Part shown: positions 1 through 7,340 of the stretch, in pieces
Layout: each line of letters starts with the position of its first letter
Position numbering within the stretch: the stretch's first letter is position 1
Assembly: GCA_035651595.1 (NCBI GenBank)
Contig: DASRFJ010000180.1
Coordinates: forward strand, 1 to 26,028
Direction of reading: 5' to 3'
From: JAFARZ01 sp035651595
GTDB taxonomy: Bacteria; Actinomycetota; Actinomycetes; Streptosporangiales; Streptosporangiaceae
DNA: 26,028 nt
Position numbers and translations under genes: made by a program
The notes under the pieces: model-generated
Database searches by the model: none
Told to the model about the DNA's origin: nothing
Seen by the model: only the letters and a program-made list of their open reading frames with translations

Positions 1-32
1 CGCTGCTGCTCACCGGACGGTGAGCAGCAGCG
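1..32 (-). terminator. Hairpin at the 3' end of the EamA gene
   Basis: Bases 1-14 and 19-32 are a perfect 14-bp inverted repeat around the loop GGAC. The EamA stop codon (10-12) lies inside the left arm, so the gene's last codons form part of the stem. A strong G/C stem at a stop codon suggests a transcription terminator or 3' mRNA stabiliser. The bases beyond position 1 are outside the window, so a T-tract cannot be judged. Confidence 0.55.
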
Positions 33-930
33 CCACGCCGAGAGTGACCGCACCCGCGATACCCGCCGTGCTGAGCCGGTTACCGAGCAGCAGCACGGCG
101 AGTATCGTGCCGGTGAGCGGCTCGAGCAGCGACAGCAGCGCGGCCGTGCTGGTCTCGGCCCGGCGCAGACCGCGGAAGTAGGACGTGTACGCCACCGCCG
201 TCGGCCCGGTGCCGAGCGCGATCAGCAGCACGAGGGCGTCCGGCCGCGGGGTGAAGCCGATGTGCCCGGCGAGCGCGGCGGCCGTCATCAGCACACCACC
301 GCCGAACGTGAACGCGATGCCCGTGGTGGCCAGGTCGTCCAGGCCCGGCACCGGGGTCGCGCCGATCAGCGTCATCGCGGCGAATCCGCTGGCCGCCGCG
401 AGCGCCAGCACGGCCCCGCCCAGCGTGGCGGACTCGCTTAGCGTGGCGGACTCGCTTAGCCTGCCCGCCGGGACGCCCACCAGCAGCGCGAGCCCGGCCA
501 GCGCCAGGCCGGTGGCGGCCAGTTCGCGCGGCGCGGGCCGGTGGCCGCGGAGCCACCTGACCGCCTGGACGATGACTGGCGTGCCGCCGATCGTGACCAG
601 CGTGGCCAGGCTCACCGAGGTCAGCGACACCGCGGTGAAATAGCAGGCCTGGAACTCGGCGGCCAGCAGGCCGAACGCGCTGACCCGAGTCCACGCGGCC
701 CGCCCGCGCGGCAAGGGGCGCCCGCTGGCCAGCAGGAACGCGACCAGCAGGACGCCGCCGGCGCTGAGCCGGTACGCGGCGACGGTCAGCGCGGGAAGGC
801 CGGCGACCCGGCCGAACACGCTTCCGGTGAGCCCGCCGGTGCCCCACAGCAGTCCGGCCGTCACCAGGTAGATCAGCCCGCCCGAGCGGGCACGCCGGGC
901 AGCAGCCGGCGTCGTTGTGCATGCAGACAT
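10..930 (-). CDS. EamA/DMT-family membrane transporter
   Basis: This 306-residue protein is almost entirely hydrophobic, with about ten membrane segments in two similar halves, as in the drug/metabolite transporter (EamA, RhaT-like) family. The N-terminal LLWGTGGLTG stretch and the late SLLEPLTGTILAVLLLGN stretch are typical of the two EamA repeats. Members export amino acids, metabolites or drugs; the substrate cannot be read here. The ATG start at 930 has an AGGAG about 10 nt upstream. The loop between the two halves holds a duplicated hexapeptide (see 422-457). The gene is divergent from the SDR gene at 1084, with a dyad-rich 153-bp gap between them. The family call is firm; the function is not. 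Confidence 0.85.
   Translation of the reverse strand: MSACTTTPAAARRARSGGLIYLVTAGLLWGTGGLTGSVFGRVAGLPALTVAAYRLSAGGVLLVAFLLASGRPLPRGRAAWTRVSAFGLLAAEFQACYFTAVSLTSVSLATLVTIGGTPVIVQAVRWLRGHRPAPRELAATGLALAGLALLVGVPAGRLSESATLSESATLGGAVLALAAASGFAAMTLIGATPVPGLDDLATTGIAFTFGGGVLMTAAALAGHIGFTPRPDALVLLIALGTGPTAVAYTSYFRGLRRAETSTAALLSLLEPLTGTILAVLLLGNRLSTAGIAGAVTLGVALLLTVR
422..457 (-). repeat. Perfect 18-bp tandem duplication inside the EamA gene
   Basis: The 18-bp unit AGCGTGGCGGACTCGCTT occurs twice in tandem. On the coding strand it gives two copies of a SESATL-type hexapeptide in a predicted extramembrane loop near the middle of the protein. It is in frame, so the reading frame survives. The identity of the copies suggests a recent slippage event or a variable-length loop. 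Confidence 0.9.
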
Positions 931-975
931 GACGAAATCGCTCCTGCGACAGGAAGAAACGGAAGGGTCGCGGAA

Positions 976-1028
976 GCGGGGCGTGTCACGCCCAGAATTC
1001 GGTTACACAGGCATCGCTCACGCCCCGC
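976..1028 (-). promoter_or_regulatory. Dyad-rich leader between EamA and the SDR gene
   Basis: Eleven bases at 975-985 (AGCGGGGCGTG) are the exact reverse complement of 1019-1029, leaving a 33-nt loop. The right part of the first arm can pair instead with CACGCCC at 987-993, so two mutually exclusive stems are possible. On the minus strand this lies in the EamA upstream region. It could be an operator, a structured leader or an attenuator. I recognise no riboswitch class. Confidence 0.35.
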
Positions 1029-1083
1029 TAGGAGCGCGGCGGCGGGGTAATCGGGTACAGCCGGTGCATACCGCCATAGTAGC

Positions 1084-3117
1084 GTGACCCGCGTGACGGC
1101 ATCCCACACGGCGATCGTGACCGGCGCGAACCACGGCATCGGCGCGGCCACCGCGGCGGCGCTGGCCCGGCAGGGTTGCGCGGTGCTGTGCTCCTACCTG
1201 CGCATTCAGGATCCGCCGGATCCTGGCTTGCCGCAGGCCTACCGTGACTACCGGGCCGGCGGAGCGGACGCGGTGGTGGCCGCGATCCGCGAGGCCGGCG
1301 GCACGGCGATCGCCGTGGAGGCGGACCTGGCCGACCCCGCCGCGCCCGGCCTGCTGTTCGACGCGGCCGAGGCGGAACTCGGACCGGTGGACATCCTGGT
1401 CAACAACGCGACCGGGTGGATCGCCGACACGTTCGTCGTGGCCACCAGGGACCGGGCGGGCCGCGACCTGCGTCGGGTCAGCGCGGAGACCTTCGGCAGG
1501 CAGTTCAGCGTCGACGCGATGGCGGCGGCGTTGCTGATCGCGGAGTTCGCCCGCAGGCACATCGCGCGCGGCGGTACGTGGGGCCGGATCATCGGGCTGA
1601 CCTCCGGCGGCGCCCTCGGCTTCCCCGAGGAAGTGTCCTACGGCGCGGCCAAGGCGGCGCAGGAGAACTACACGATGTCCGCCGCGTTCGAGCTGGCCAG
1701 GTACGGCATCACGGCGAACATGGTGCACCCGCCGGTCACCGACACCGGCTGGGTCACCGACGCGGTGCGCGAACAGGTCGCCCGCAGCGGAACCTTGGTC
1801 CACGTGGCGACGCCGGCCGAGGTCGCCGACGTGATCGCCTACCTGGCCTCCGATGCCGCGGCCCTGATCACCGCAAACGTGATCCAGCTCCGTTTATGGT
1901 TAACTTCTGAGGTGGCGTCGCGGCTGGCCAGGAGGCTGTTTCCGGCGCTCGGCACGCTCGGCCTCGTCGGCTGGGGAATGATCAGCACCACATGGGGCGT
2001 GCGCGTGCTCGGCCGGACCGCGTGGGCGCTGCCCGACGACCTGTGGGGCACGCTGGTGGCCGCCCAGCGGCTGCTGCACCTGAACCTCGGCGGGCTGTAC
2101 ACGCAGCCGACCGGCCTGGTCGCGTTCCCCGGCGCGGCGGTCATCCTCATCCCGCCGGTGGCGCTGATGGGGGCGGCAGGCATCGCGCTGGCGCCGCAGA
2201 CCGCGCAGCTCCCGTATCCGGCGGCCTGGCTGGTGGCGGGGCCTTACCAGATCGCGATCTCGTGCCTTGTGCTGTTCGCCGTTGATTTTCTGGCTGAACG
2301 ACAGGGCTGCAACCTCCCCAGACGTTTCTTCCTCACCGTGGTCAGTACGGTCGCGTTGTGGAGTGTCGCGGTCCGGTGGGGGCATCCGGAGGACGCGGTC
2401 GCGGTGGGCCTGCTGCTGTACGGGATCGGCGCGCTTGACTCGTCCAGGGTCCGGGCCGGATGGCTGATCGGGGCGGCGGTGGTCGTCCAGCCGCTGGTGC
2501 TGCTCGCGGTCCCGGTGCTCGCCGTCGCGCTGGGTGGGCTGCGCGGGCTGGCCGGCTTCCTGCTGCGGGTGGCCACCCCGAGCGTCGTCGCGGTGGGCGC
2601 CGCCGCGATCGCGAACTGGCAGGCCACGAAAACCGCGGTGACCAGCCAGCCGAACTATCCGTCGATCGACCATCCCACGCCGTGGACGTCGCTGGCCCCG
2701 CACCTGGCCGACGGGAACGTCGCGGGCGGCCCCGGCCGGATGCTCGCGATCGTCTTCGCCTGCGGCTGCGCGGTCGGCTACGCGTACCGGCGGCGTCTGG
2801 CTGGCGCGGATCTAGCCGAGCTGCTGTGGTGGGTGGCCGCCGCGCTCGCCGTGCGCTGCGTGTTCGAGTCGGTGATGGTGGCCTATTACGTCTGGCCGGC
2901 CGTCGCGGTCGCGCTCGCCGCCGCCGCGTCCAGCTGGATGCGGCTGACCTGGACCGGGATCATCGCGGTGGGCGTGACATTCGCTGTCCAGTCGCCGTGG
3001 CGCAGCCCGTGGGGCTGGTGGGCCGCGATGATCGCGGGCTTGGCCCTCGTGCTGTTCTGCGCCCGCCCGCGGGTGGCTCCTGCCTACGCCGGGGTGACCG
3101 TGACCAGGCTGCCGTAG
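1084..3117 (+). CDS. SDR oxidoreductase fused in frame to a GT87-like membrane protein
   Basis: Residues 1-270 form a complete short-chain dehydrogenase: cofactor motif TGANHGIG at 13-20, NNAT near 105, catalytic Tyr186 and Lys190 (YGAAK), and a normal SDR ending NVIQLR. Instead of stopping, the frame crosses a short A/T-rich seam with two TTA codons (1894-1902) into about 400 residues of polytopic membrane protein. That part has roughly nine or ten hydrophobic segments and a WGHPEDAVAVGLLLYGI motif, as in actinobacterial DUF2029/GT87 polyprenol-sugar-dependent mannosyltransferase-like proteins. GTG at 1912 is in frame and could start the membrane part separately, but only a poor ribosome site precedes it. 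The fusion is either real or two genes whose separating stop was lost. GTG 1084 or GTG 1093 could be the start. The 3' end overlaps the convergent transpeptidase gene by 34 bp. Confidence 0.75.
   Translation: MTRVTASHTAIVTGANHGIGAATAAALARQGCAVLCSYLRIQDPPDPGLPQAYRDYRAGGADAVVAAIREAGGTAIAVEADLADPAAPGLLFDAAEAELGPVDILVNNATGWIADTFVVATRDRAGRDLRRVSAETFGRQFSVDAMAAALLIAEFARRHIARGGTWGRIIGLTSGGALGFPEEVSYGAAKAAQENYTMSAAFELARYGITANMVHPPVTDTGWVTDAVREQVARSGTLVHVATPAEVADVIAYLASDAAALITANVIQLRLWLTSEVASRLARRLFPALGTLGLVGWGMISTTWGVRVLGRTAWALPDDLWGTLVAAQRLLHLNLGGLYTQPTGLVAFPGAAVILIPPVALMGAAGIALAPQTAQLPYPAAWLVAGPYQIAISCLVLFAVDFLAERQGCNLPRRFFLTVVSTVALWSVAVRWGHPEDAVAVGLLLYGIGALDSSRVRAGWLIGAAVVVQPLVLLAVPVLAVALGGLRGLAGFLLRVATPSVVAVGAAAIANWQATKTAVTSQPNYPSIDHPTPWTSLAPHLADGNVAGGPGRMLAIVFACGCAVGYAYRRRLAGADLAELLWWVAAALAVRCVFESVMVAYYVWPAVAVALAAAASSWMRLTWTGIIAVGVTFAVQSPWRSPWGWWAAMIAGLALVLFCARPRVAPAYAGVTVTRLP
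1912..3117 (+). other. Membrane (GT87-like) half, possible separate gene
   Basis: If the upstream SDR once ended at NVIQLR, this part would have been an independent gene starting at GTG 1912 (VASRLARRLFPALG), about 401 residues. The Arg-rich start followed by a membrane helix looks like a natural N-terminus of a membrane glycosyltransferase-like protein. The visible frame has no stop between the halves, so this is an alternative reading of the entry at 1084, not an additional gene. Confidence 0.45.
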
Positions 3118-4199
3118 GTCAGGTACGGCCAGGCCTTGGCCGCCGCGCTGAACGGCAGCTCGACGCAGCCTAGGCTCTGCGGCCAGCCGTAGCTGCCGCG
3201 CGGGAAGTAGTGCACCGCCTCGCCGCCGTCGAAGTAGGACACGTAGTAGACCGGGTCGGCGTAGTGCGAGCCGTCCGGATTCGTGCCCTTCATGATCTGG
3301 AAGTAGTAGCGCAGATACACGGGGTAGGTGCCGGCCGAGGTCGGTGCCACGCCGATGCCGGTGTTCGCGTAGCTGCGGAACACGCGGTGGCCGTCATGCC
3401 AGATCGTGAGCGTCTCCGGCAGTGACTTGCTGGCGACCGCGTAGGTGTAGCCGTTCCGGTTCAGTTGCTGCCGAGCAGCCGCGAGCAGCACCGCGCTCCA
3501 CAGCGCCGGACTGACGGTCCCGTTCATCGTCATGTTGTGCTGGGACTCGAACGCCATGATCGCACCGGTGGTGACGAGGTTGACCTGGCCCGGGAGCCAG
3601 AAGCGGGACAGCGCCTGCGGGTAGCCGCGGTCCCAGCTGAATGTGCCCGGCGGCGGGGCGTAGGCGGCCGCGACCTGCGTCGTACTGTCGTCCGGCCTGA
3701 CCAAGTCGGCAGCCCAGGTGAGCGGCAGGTAGCCGAGCTGGGCGAGCAGCTGCTGGAGCCGGAGCATCGCATAGCCTCCGGTGGTGTAACTCTCATTCCA
3801 TGATCCGTCGCTGACCGTGACCCTCGTGTGCGGGCCGAAGCCGCTTGCCGGGGTGAACGTCAATGTGTCACCGGTGCGCTGCCAGCTGCCGGGCACGGCG
3901 GGGGAGATCCGCGGCAGCGGCGCCCCCGGGTAGGCAGCGGCCAGCGTGAGCCGGATCGGTGCGGCCCCGTTCACCCCCTGCGCACCCGGGGCCGGGGAAG
4001 CCGACGTCACCCGCATCGCCGCGGCCGGCTGGGCCAGGCCACCGGTGCCGGCCCGACTCGCGTCGCCCGGGTTCCGGCCATGACCGTGTGCGGTGGTGAG
4101 CAGGACGACGCCGACGCCCGCGGCCGCCACCGCCACGGCACCCGCTCCGATGAGGGCGACGTTCTTCCGCCCGCTGCCGCCACGCTGCCGCCTGAGCAC
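3084..4199 (-). CDS. Exported L,D-transpeptidase (YkuD) with Ig-like and PG-binding domains
   Basis: The 371-residue protein starts at GTG 4199, behind GGGGGA about 5 nt away. It has a basic N-terminus (VLRRQRGGSGRKN), one membrane or signal helix at about 13-34, an Ala/Gly linker, a bacterial Ig-like domain at about 50-125, a peptidoglycan-binding repeat (MLRLQQLLAQLGYLP) and a C-terminal YkuD domain. The catalytic motif reads SLGCVELP with Cys345, where many family members have SHGC; upstream HYFPRGSYGW supplies the conserved His. Enzymes of this family make 3-3 cross-links in peptidoglycan outside the membrane. The frame remains open upstream to 4316, but those residues look non-coding. 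The 3' end overlaps the convergent fusion gene. Confidence 0.88.
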   Translation of the reverse strand: MLRRQRGGSGRKNVALIGAGAVAVAAAGVGVVLLTTAHGHGRNPGDASRAGTGGLAQPAAAMRVTSASPAPGAQGVNGAAPIRLTLAAAYPGAPLPRISPAVPGSWQRTGDTLTFTPASGFGPHTRVTVSDGSWNESYTTGGYAMLRLQQLLAQLGYLPLTWAADLVRPDDSTTQVAAAYAPPPGTFSWDRGYPQALSRFWLPGQVNLVTTGAIMAFESQHNMTMNGTVSPALWSAVLLAAARQQLNRNGYTYAVASKSLPETLTIWHDGHRVFRSYANTGIGVAPTSAGTYPVYLRYYFQIMKGTNPDGSHYADPVYYVSYFDGGEAVHYFPRGSYGWPQSLGCVELPFSAAAKAWPYLTYGSLVTVTPA

Positions 4200-4270
4200 A
4201 CAATCCCCCGCGTCACCATAAGTGATAGTCGATTTACTAGGCGTAGTGTAGCGATGACGTACCCCGGCTG

Positions 4271-4298
4271 TTGACATTGACTCGATCAGCGGTAAGTT
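4271..4298 (+). promoter_or_regulatory. Possible SigA-type promoter in the transpeptidase-ppm gap
   Basis: TTGACA at 4271-4276 is followed after 16 nt by TAAGTT at 4293-4298. This would drive transcription towards ppm with a leader of over 300 nt. The -35 is consensus and the -10 is weak. A second TANNNT box (TAGTAT, 4582-4587) lies nearer to ppm without an obvious -35. The 4200-4631 gap otherwise shows no gene I can support. Confidence 0.3.
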
Positions 4299-4464
4299 TC
4301 TTGTCCAGTCCAGCACCGGGCTCGCTGGCCGGAACCAGCAGGCCCGTCAGGTCCCCGGGCCAGGTCATAGTGGTCGTGCGCGCATCCAGCCGCTCGACGT
4401 CGTCAGACGTGGTACTGTCCGGGACTGCTGCGCTTGTCCGGCTGGACGGGGGGTTGGGCCTGGA

Positions 4465-4551
4465 AAGGGCCCGGGCGACCAGTAGACAACGAATGCCCAA
4501 GTCCGTGGCCGACGGGATGGGCGTCGGAACGAAGGTCTTGCCCGGGCCCTT
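4465..4551. repeat. 12-bp perfect inverted repeat upstream of ppm
   Basis: AAGGGCCCGGGC at 4465-4476 is the exact reverse complement of 4540-4551, with a 63-nt loop. A smaller hairpin (GGGCC, 4456-4460) lies just upstream. Its place in the presumed ppm leader suggests RNA structure or a looped operator, but no known element is recognised. Confidence 0.4.
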
Positions 4552-4631
4552 CTCCTGGAACGACTCCTGCAACGACGGGGATAGTATGGCGTGCAGCGTT
4601 TCAACGCGATAGGACGCGATAGGCAGGGAAA

Positions 4632-5381
4632 GTGCCAGAACAGCGTGTAGCGGTGATCATGCCGACGTACAACGAGCGGCAGAACCTGGAGACGATCGTC
4701 GCCCGGGTGCGGTCGGCGGTGCCTGATGCCGATCTGCTGGTGGTGGATGACAACAGCCCGGACGGGACCGGCAAGATCGCGGACGAGCTCGCCGAGACCG
4801 ACCCGCATGTGCACGTCCTGCACCGGACCGAGAAGGCGGGCCTGGGCAAGGCGTACATCGCCGGCTTCGGCTGGGCGCTGGACAGCGGCTACGACGTGAT
4901 CATCGAGATGGACGCGGACGGCTCCCACCAGCCCGAGCACCTGCCCAGCATGATCGGCGCGCTGCGTACCGACGAGCGCGCCGGGGCCGACCTGGCCATC
5001 GGGTCCCGCTGGGTACGCGGCGGCAAGGTCGTCAACTGGCCGAAGTCACGCGAGGCGCTGTCCCGGTGCGCGAACATCTACGTACGGATCATGCTGGGCA
5101 TGGGCGTCAACGACGCGACCGCCGGTTTCCGCGCCTACCGGGCCGGCACGCTGCGCGCCATCGACCTCGGCGACGTCGAGTCGACCGGCTACAGCTTCCA
5201 GGTTGACCTGACCGTCCGGGTCTTCCAGGCAGGCCTGAAGATCGTGGAGATCCCGATCACATTCGTCGAGCGTGAGCACGGGGCCAGCAAGATGAGCCGG
5301 AGCATCATCCTCGAGGCGTTCTGGCGCGTCGCCCAGTGGGGCATGGCCAGCAGGCTGCGCCGCCTGCGCGGCAAGCGCTAG
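4632..5381 (+). CDS. ppm1: Polyprenol-phosphate mannosyltransferase (GT2, Ppm1/DPM1 type)
   Basis: This 249-residue GT2 enzyme begins VAVIMPTYNERQNLETIV and carries VVDDNSPDGTG and the metal-binding MDADGSH motif, followed by the GSRWVRGG and NDATAGFRAYR blocks of dolichol/polyprenol-phosphate mannose synthases. It moves mannose from GDP-mannose to polyprenol phosphate at the inner membrane face, feeding GT-C mannosyltransferases for lipoglycans and protein O-mannosylation. It ends with a basic tail and lacks the N-terminal acyltransferase domain fused in mycobacterial Ppm1. The start is GTG 4632 behind AGGGAAA. The neighbouring convergent rbpA matches the rbpA/ppm1 pairing known in mycobacteria and Streptomyces, which supports the call. 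The GT87-like protein at 1.9-3.1 kb could use its product; that is inference. Confidence 0.93.
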   Translation: MPEQRVAVIMPTYNERQNLETIVARVRSAVPDADLLVVDDNSPDGTGKIADELAETDPHVHVLHRTEKAGLGKAYIAGFGWALDSGYDVIIEMDADGSHQPEHLPSMIGALRTDERAGADLAIGSRWVRGGKVVNWPKSREALSRCANIYVRIMLGMGVNDATAGFRAYRAGTLRAIDLGDVESTGYSFQVDLTVRVFQAGLKIVEIPITFVEREHGASKMSRSIILEAFWRVAQWGMASRLRRLRGKR

Positions 5382-5404
5382 ACCGGCAGAGCGCGGCAAG
5401 CGCT
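5366..5404 (+). repeat. 14-bp direct repeat at the ppm 3' end
   Basis: GCGCGGCAAGCGCT occurs at 5366-5379, where it encodes the final RGKR before the TAG stop, and again at 5391-5404, where it again runs into a stop (TGA) in another frame. This looks like a small duplication of the gene's tail. Confidence 0.75.
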
Positions 5405-5415
5405 GAAACTAGCGC
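5400..5415. terminator. Weak bidirectional hairpin between ppm and rbpA
   Basis: GCGCT (5400-5404) pairs with AGCGC (5411-5415) around a 6-nt loop in the 47-bp convergent gap. It could end transcripts from both sides, but the stem is only 5 bp and no T-run follows. Confidence 0.3.
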
Positions 5416-5428
5416 CCTAAGGCGGCAG

Positions 5429-5824
5429 TCAGGCCGAACGGCGATGCGAGCGGCTGGCCGGGCTCTCGTCGGTCAGCAGTGCCTGGCCGGTCATCCGCCG
5501 CTCCCTGATCACCGCGAGGCGCTCGGCCAGCACGGCTTCAAGGTCCTCGACGGTGCGCCGCTCCATGAGCATGTCCCAGTGGCTGCGCGGTGGCTTGACC
5601 TTCTTAGGGGACGGCGAATCCCCGGTGGCGGCGGTCGCGATGGACCCGCACACACGGCATTCCCAGGTAGCAGGAAGTTCCGCCTCGGCCGCGAACGGCA
5701 CGGTAAAGTGGTGTCCGTTAGGGCAGTCGAAAGCGACGTCCTGACGGGGGGCCAGGTCCGTGTTCCTGTCGTTCTCGTAGCTCGTCGCACCGAGCCGGGT
5801 GCCGCGAAGTGCGCGTTCGGCCAT
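5429..5824 (-). CDS. rbpA: RNA polymerase-binding protein RbpA
   Basis: The 131-residue protein starts MAERALRGTRLGATSYENDR and has Cys34, His38, Cys56 and Cys59 in the order and spacing expected for the RbpA zinc-binding core. The C-terminal sigma-interaction helix region reads KPPRSHWDMLMERR and VEDLEAVLAERL. RbpA is an actinobacterial protein that binds the principal sigma factor and stabilises the RNA polymerase open complex. ATG 5824 is chosen because GGGAGG lies 8 nt upstream and the protein then matches the family length; the frame is open further upstream but those residues are unlike the family. A SigR-type promoter lies at 5863-5888. The C-terminus (SRSHRRSA) is slightly extended. 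Confidence 0.96.
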   Translation of the reverse strand: MAERALRGTRLGATSYENDRNTDLAPRQDVAFDCPNGHHFTVPFAAEAELPATWECRVCGSIATAATGDSPSPKKVKPPRSHWDMLMERRTVEDLEAVLAERLAVIRERRMTGQALLTDESPASRSHRRSA

Positions 5825-5862
5825 GCTTGCTGCCTCCCAGGCGGTCAGCGGTCTTATGCAGC

Positions 5863-5888
5863 AACGCTGAATACCCGGACAAGATTCC
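5863..5888 (-). promoter_or_regulatory. SigR-type promoter of rbpA (GGAAT-N18-GTT)
   Basis: On the minus strand GGAAT (5888-5884) is followed by exactly 18 nt and GTT (5865-5863), the consensus of the thiol-oxidative-stress sigma factor SigR/SigH. The start codon lies about 40 nt downstream. In Streptomyces coelicolor rbpA is a known SigR target, which supports this reading. Confidence 0.8.
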
Positions 5889-5945
5889 CCATGCCGCCCC
5901 TCGGCAAACGGACGACCTAAGATCAAAACGCGGATCGGCCCGTGA

Positions 5946-6740
5946 TCACCGTGCCGAACGCGCCGGATGCCACTGGCCACGTTCGGTCAGCACGTCCCGC
6001 AGCAGGGCGGTCTGGTCGGTCATGATCCCGTCCACGCCCAGGTCAAGCAGCCGGACCATGTCGGCCCTGTCGTTGACCGTCCAGACGTGCACGGCCAGGC
6101 CGAGCAGGTGGGCACGGCGGATAAAGGACCTATTGGCAATCCGGATCGGAATCTGGGCACACCCGGCGTGGGCCGAGGTGAGCCGGCGGTCCAGCCGGAT
6201 CACCGGACGGGCCCGCGGGGCAGCCCGAGGGACAAACCGGACGCCCGCGACCGAAGCCGGGGACACCGCCATGCACACCGGGCGGTTCACCAGGGCACGG
6301 AACGTGCGCAGCCGGGCGCCGGAGAACGAGGTCACGCACACCCGGTCCCAGGCGCCGGTGCGGTGCAGCACCTGCGGCAGCAGGCTGATCCCGGCTTCGT
6401 CTTTCAAATCGATGTTGAACCTGATGTCCGGCCAGTTGTCGAGCAGGTCCTCGATGAGCGGAATGGGCTCGCACCCAGCCACCAGAATGGCGGCCAGATC
6501 GGCGTACCGGCGGGCGCCGATCGGTCCCGTGGCCTCGGTCACCCGGTCCAGTGTCCGGTCGTGGAAGGCGACCAGACGGCCGTCCGCGGTGGCTCGCGCA
6601 TCGGTCTCCAGGTACGCGTAGCCGAGCTTGACCGAGTGCTCGAACGCGGTCCAGGAATTCTCCGGCGCGTGCGCCGCGCCGCCCCGGTGCGCGAACGCCA
6701 CCGGGCGCGGGTGAGCCAGGAACGGGAACGAATCCGTCAC
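5946..6740 (-). CDS. Glycerophosphodiester phosphodiesterase
   Basis: This 264-residue protein shows the GDPD TIM-barrel motifs in order: AFAHRGG and PENSWTAF near the N-terminus, LETDARATADGRLVAFHD, then FNIDLKDE, and a C-terminal VHVWTVND followed by GVDGIMTD. The HRGG His, the ETD and FHD residues and the Lys of DLKDE are the expected metal and catalytic positions. It releases glycerol-3-phosphate from glycerophosphodiesters. No signal peptide is visible, so it is probably cytoplasmic. GTG 6740 is the only sensible start. The gene follows the methylase gene by 51 nt on the same strand and lies 121 nt upstream of rbpA, so the same run may read through to rbpA besides its SigR promoter. Confidence 0.93.
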   Translation of the reverse strand: MTDSFPFLAHPRPVAFAHRGGAAHAPENSWTAFEHSVKLGYAYLETDARATADGRLVAFHDRTLDRVTEATGPIGARRYADLAAILVAGCEPIPLIEDLLDNWPDIRFNIDLKDEAGISLLPQVLHRTGAWDRVCVTSFSGARLRTFRALVNRPVCMAVSPASVAGVRFVPRAAPRARPVIRLDRRLTSAHAGCAQIPIRIANRSFIRRAHLLGLAVHVWTVNDRADMVRLLDLGVDGIMTDQTALLRDVLTERGQWHPARSAR

Positions 6741-6791
6741 GCCGTCAGTATGCCCGCTACCAGCGTGACCGAGGTGAACGGGGTATGTCGG

Positions 6792-7340
6792 CTAGGCCCA
6801 CTCGCGGCGGCGGGCTTCGGCCATCGCGATGGCCGCCGCGACCGCCACGTTCAGCGAGCCGACCCGGCTCGGCTGCGGAATGTAGGCGACCGCGTCCGCG
6901 GCGCCCAGCAGCGCGGGGGAGCAGCCGTGATCCTCGTTCCCGATGGCCAGGCACACGTCGCCGTCCAGCGGCGCCTCGTGCAGCGGGAGAGCCCCAGAGG
7001 CCAGTTCGATCGCGATCACGCGCAGGCCCGCGGCCTGAGCTGCTTTCGCCGCGGCCACCGGGCTCGGCTCCTGCTCGGCGATCACGAAACGCGCGGTGCC
7101 GAGCGCGGTCTTGCCGACCGAGGGATGGCTCAGCGGCGAGGTGTTACCGCACAGCCAGAGCCGCTCCGCGCCGAACGCGGCGGCCGACCGGACGATCGAT
7201 CCGACGTTGAACGGCTGGCCGACCGAGTCGAGCAGCAGCGCCAGCCTGGCCTCGGTGGTCCGCCGCCACTCCCGGTTCAGCCGCTTGACCTCGGTGGGCC
7301 GGAGCTGACGCGGCGGCTCGCCCGCGGCAGGCGTGGTCAC
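6792..7340 (-). CDS. TrmH/SpoU-family RNA 2'-O-methyltransferase
   Basis: The 182-residue protein has the three SPOUT motifs: NVGSIVRSAAAFG (motif 1, Arg catalytic), AIGNEDHGCS (motif 2, usually GNEGHG, here with Asp) and IPQPSRVGSLNVAVAAAIAM (motif 3). This places it in the knotted SAM-dependent tRNA/rRNA ribose methyltransferases. The N-terminal RPTEVKRLNREWRR segment may contact RNA. The exact target (tRNA Gm18 or other) cannot be assigned. GTG 7340 overlaps the TGA of the upstream methyltransferase as GTGA, implying translational coupling. Confidence 0.88.
   Translation of the reverse strand: MTTPAAGEPPRQLRPTEVKRLNREWRRTTEARLALLLDSVGQPFNVGSIVRSAAAFGAERLWLCGNTSPLSHPSVGKTALGTARFVIAEQEPSPVAAAKAAQAAGLRVIAIELASGALPLHEAPLDGDVCLAIGNEDHGCSPALLGAADAVAYIPQPSRVGSLNVAVAAAIAMAEARRREWA

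Noticed and set aside
4237..4612. Overlapping open frames on both strands in the ppm upstream gap
   Set aside because: They lack ribosome sites and recognisable domains, start at weak codons and overlap each other, so they look like G/C-driven chance frames.
4200..4631. T-box or known riboswitch in the ppm leader
   Set aside because: No T-box motif (AGGGTGGNACCGCG) and no other known riboswitch core could be found.
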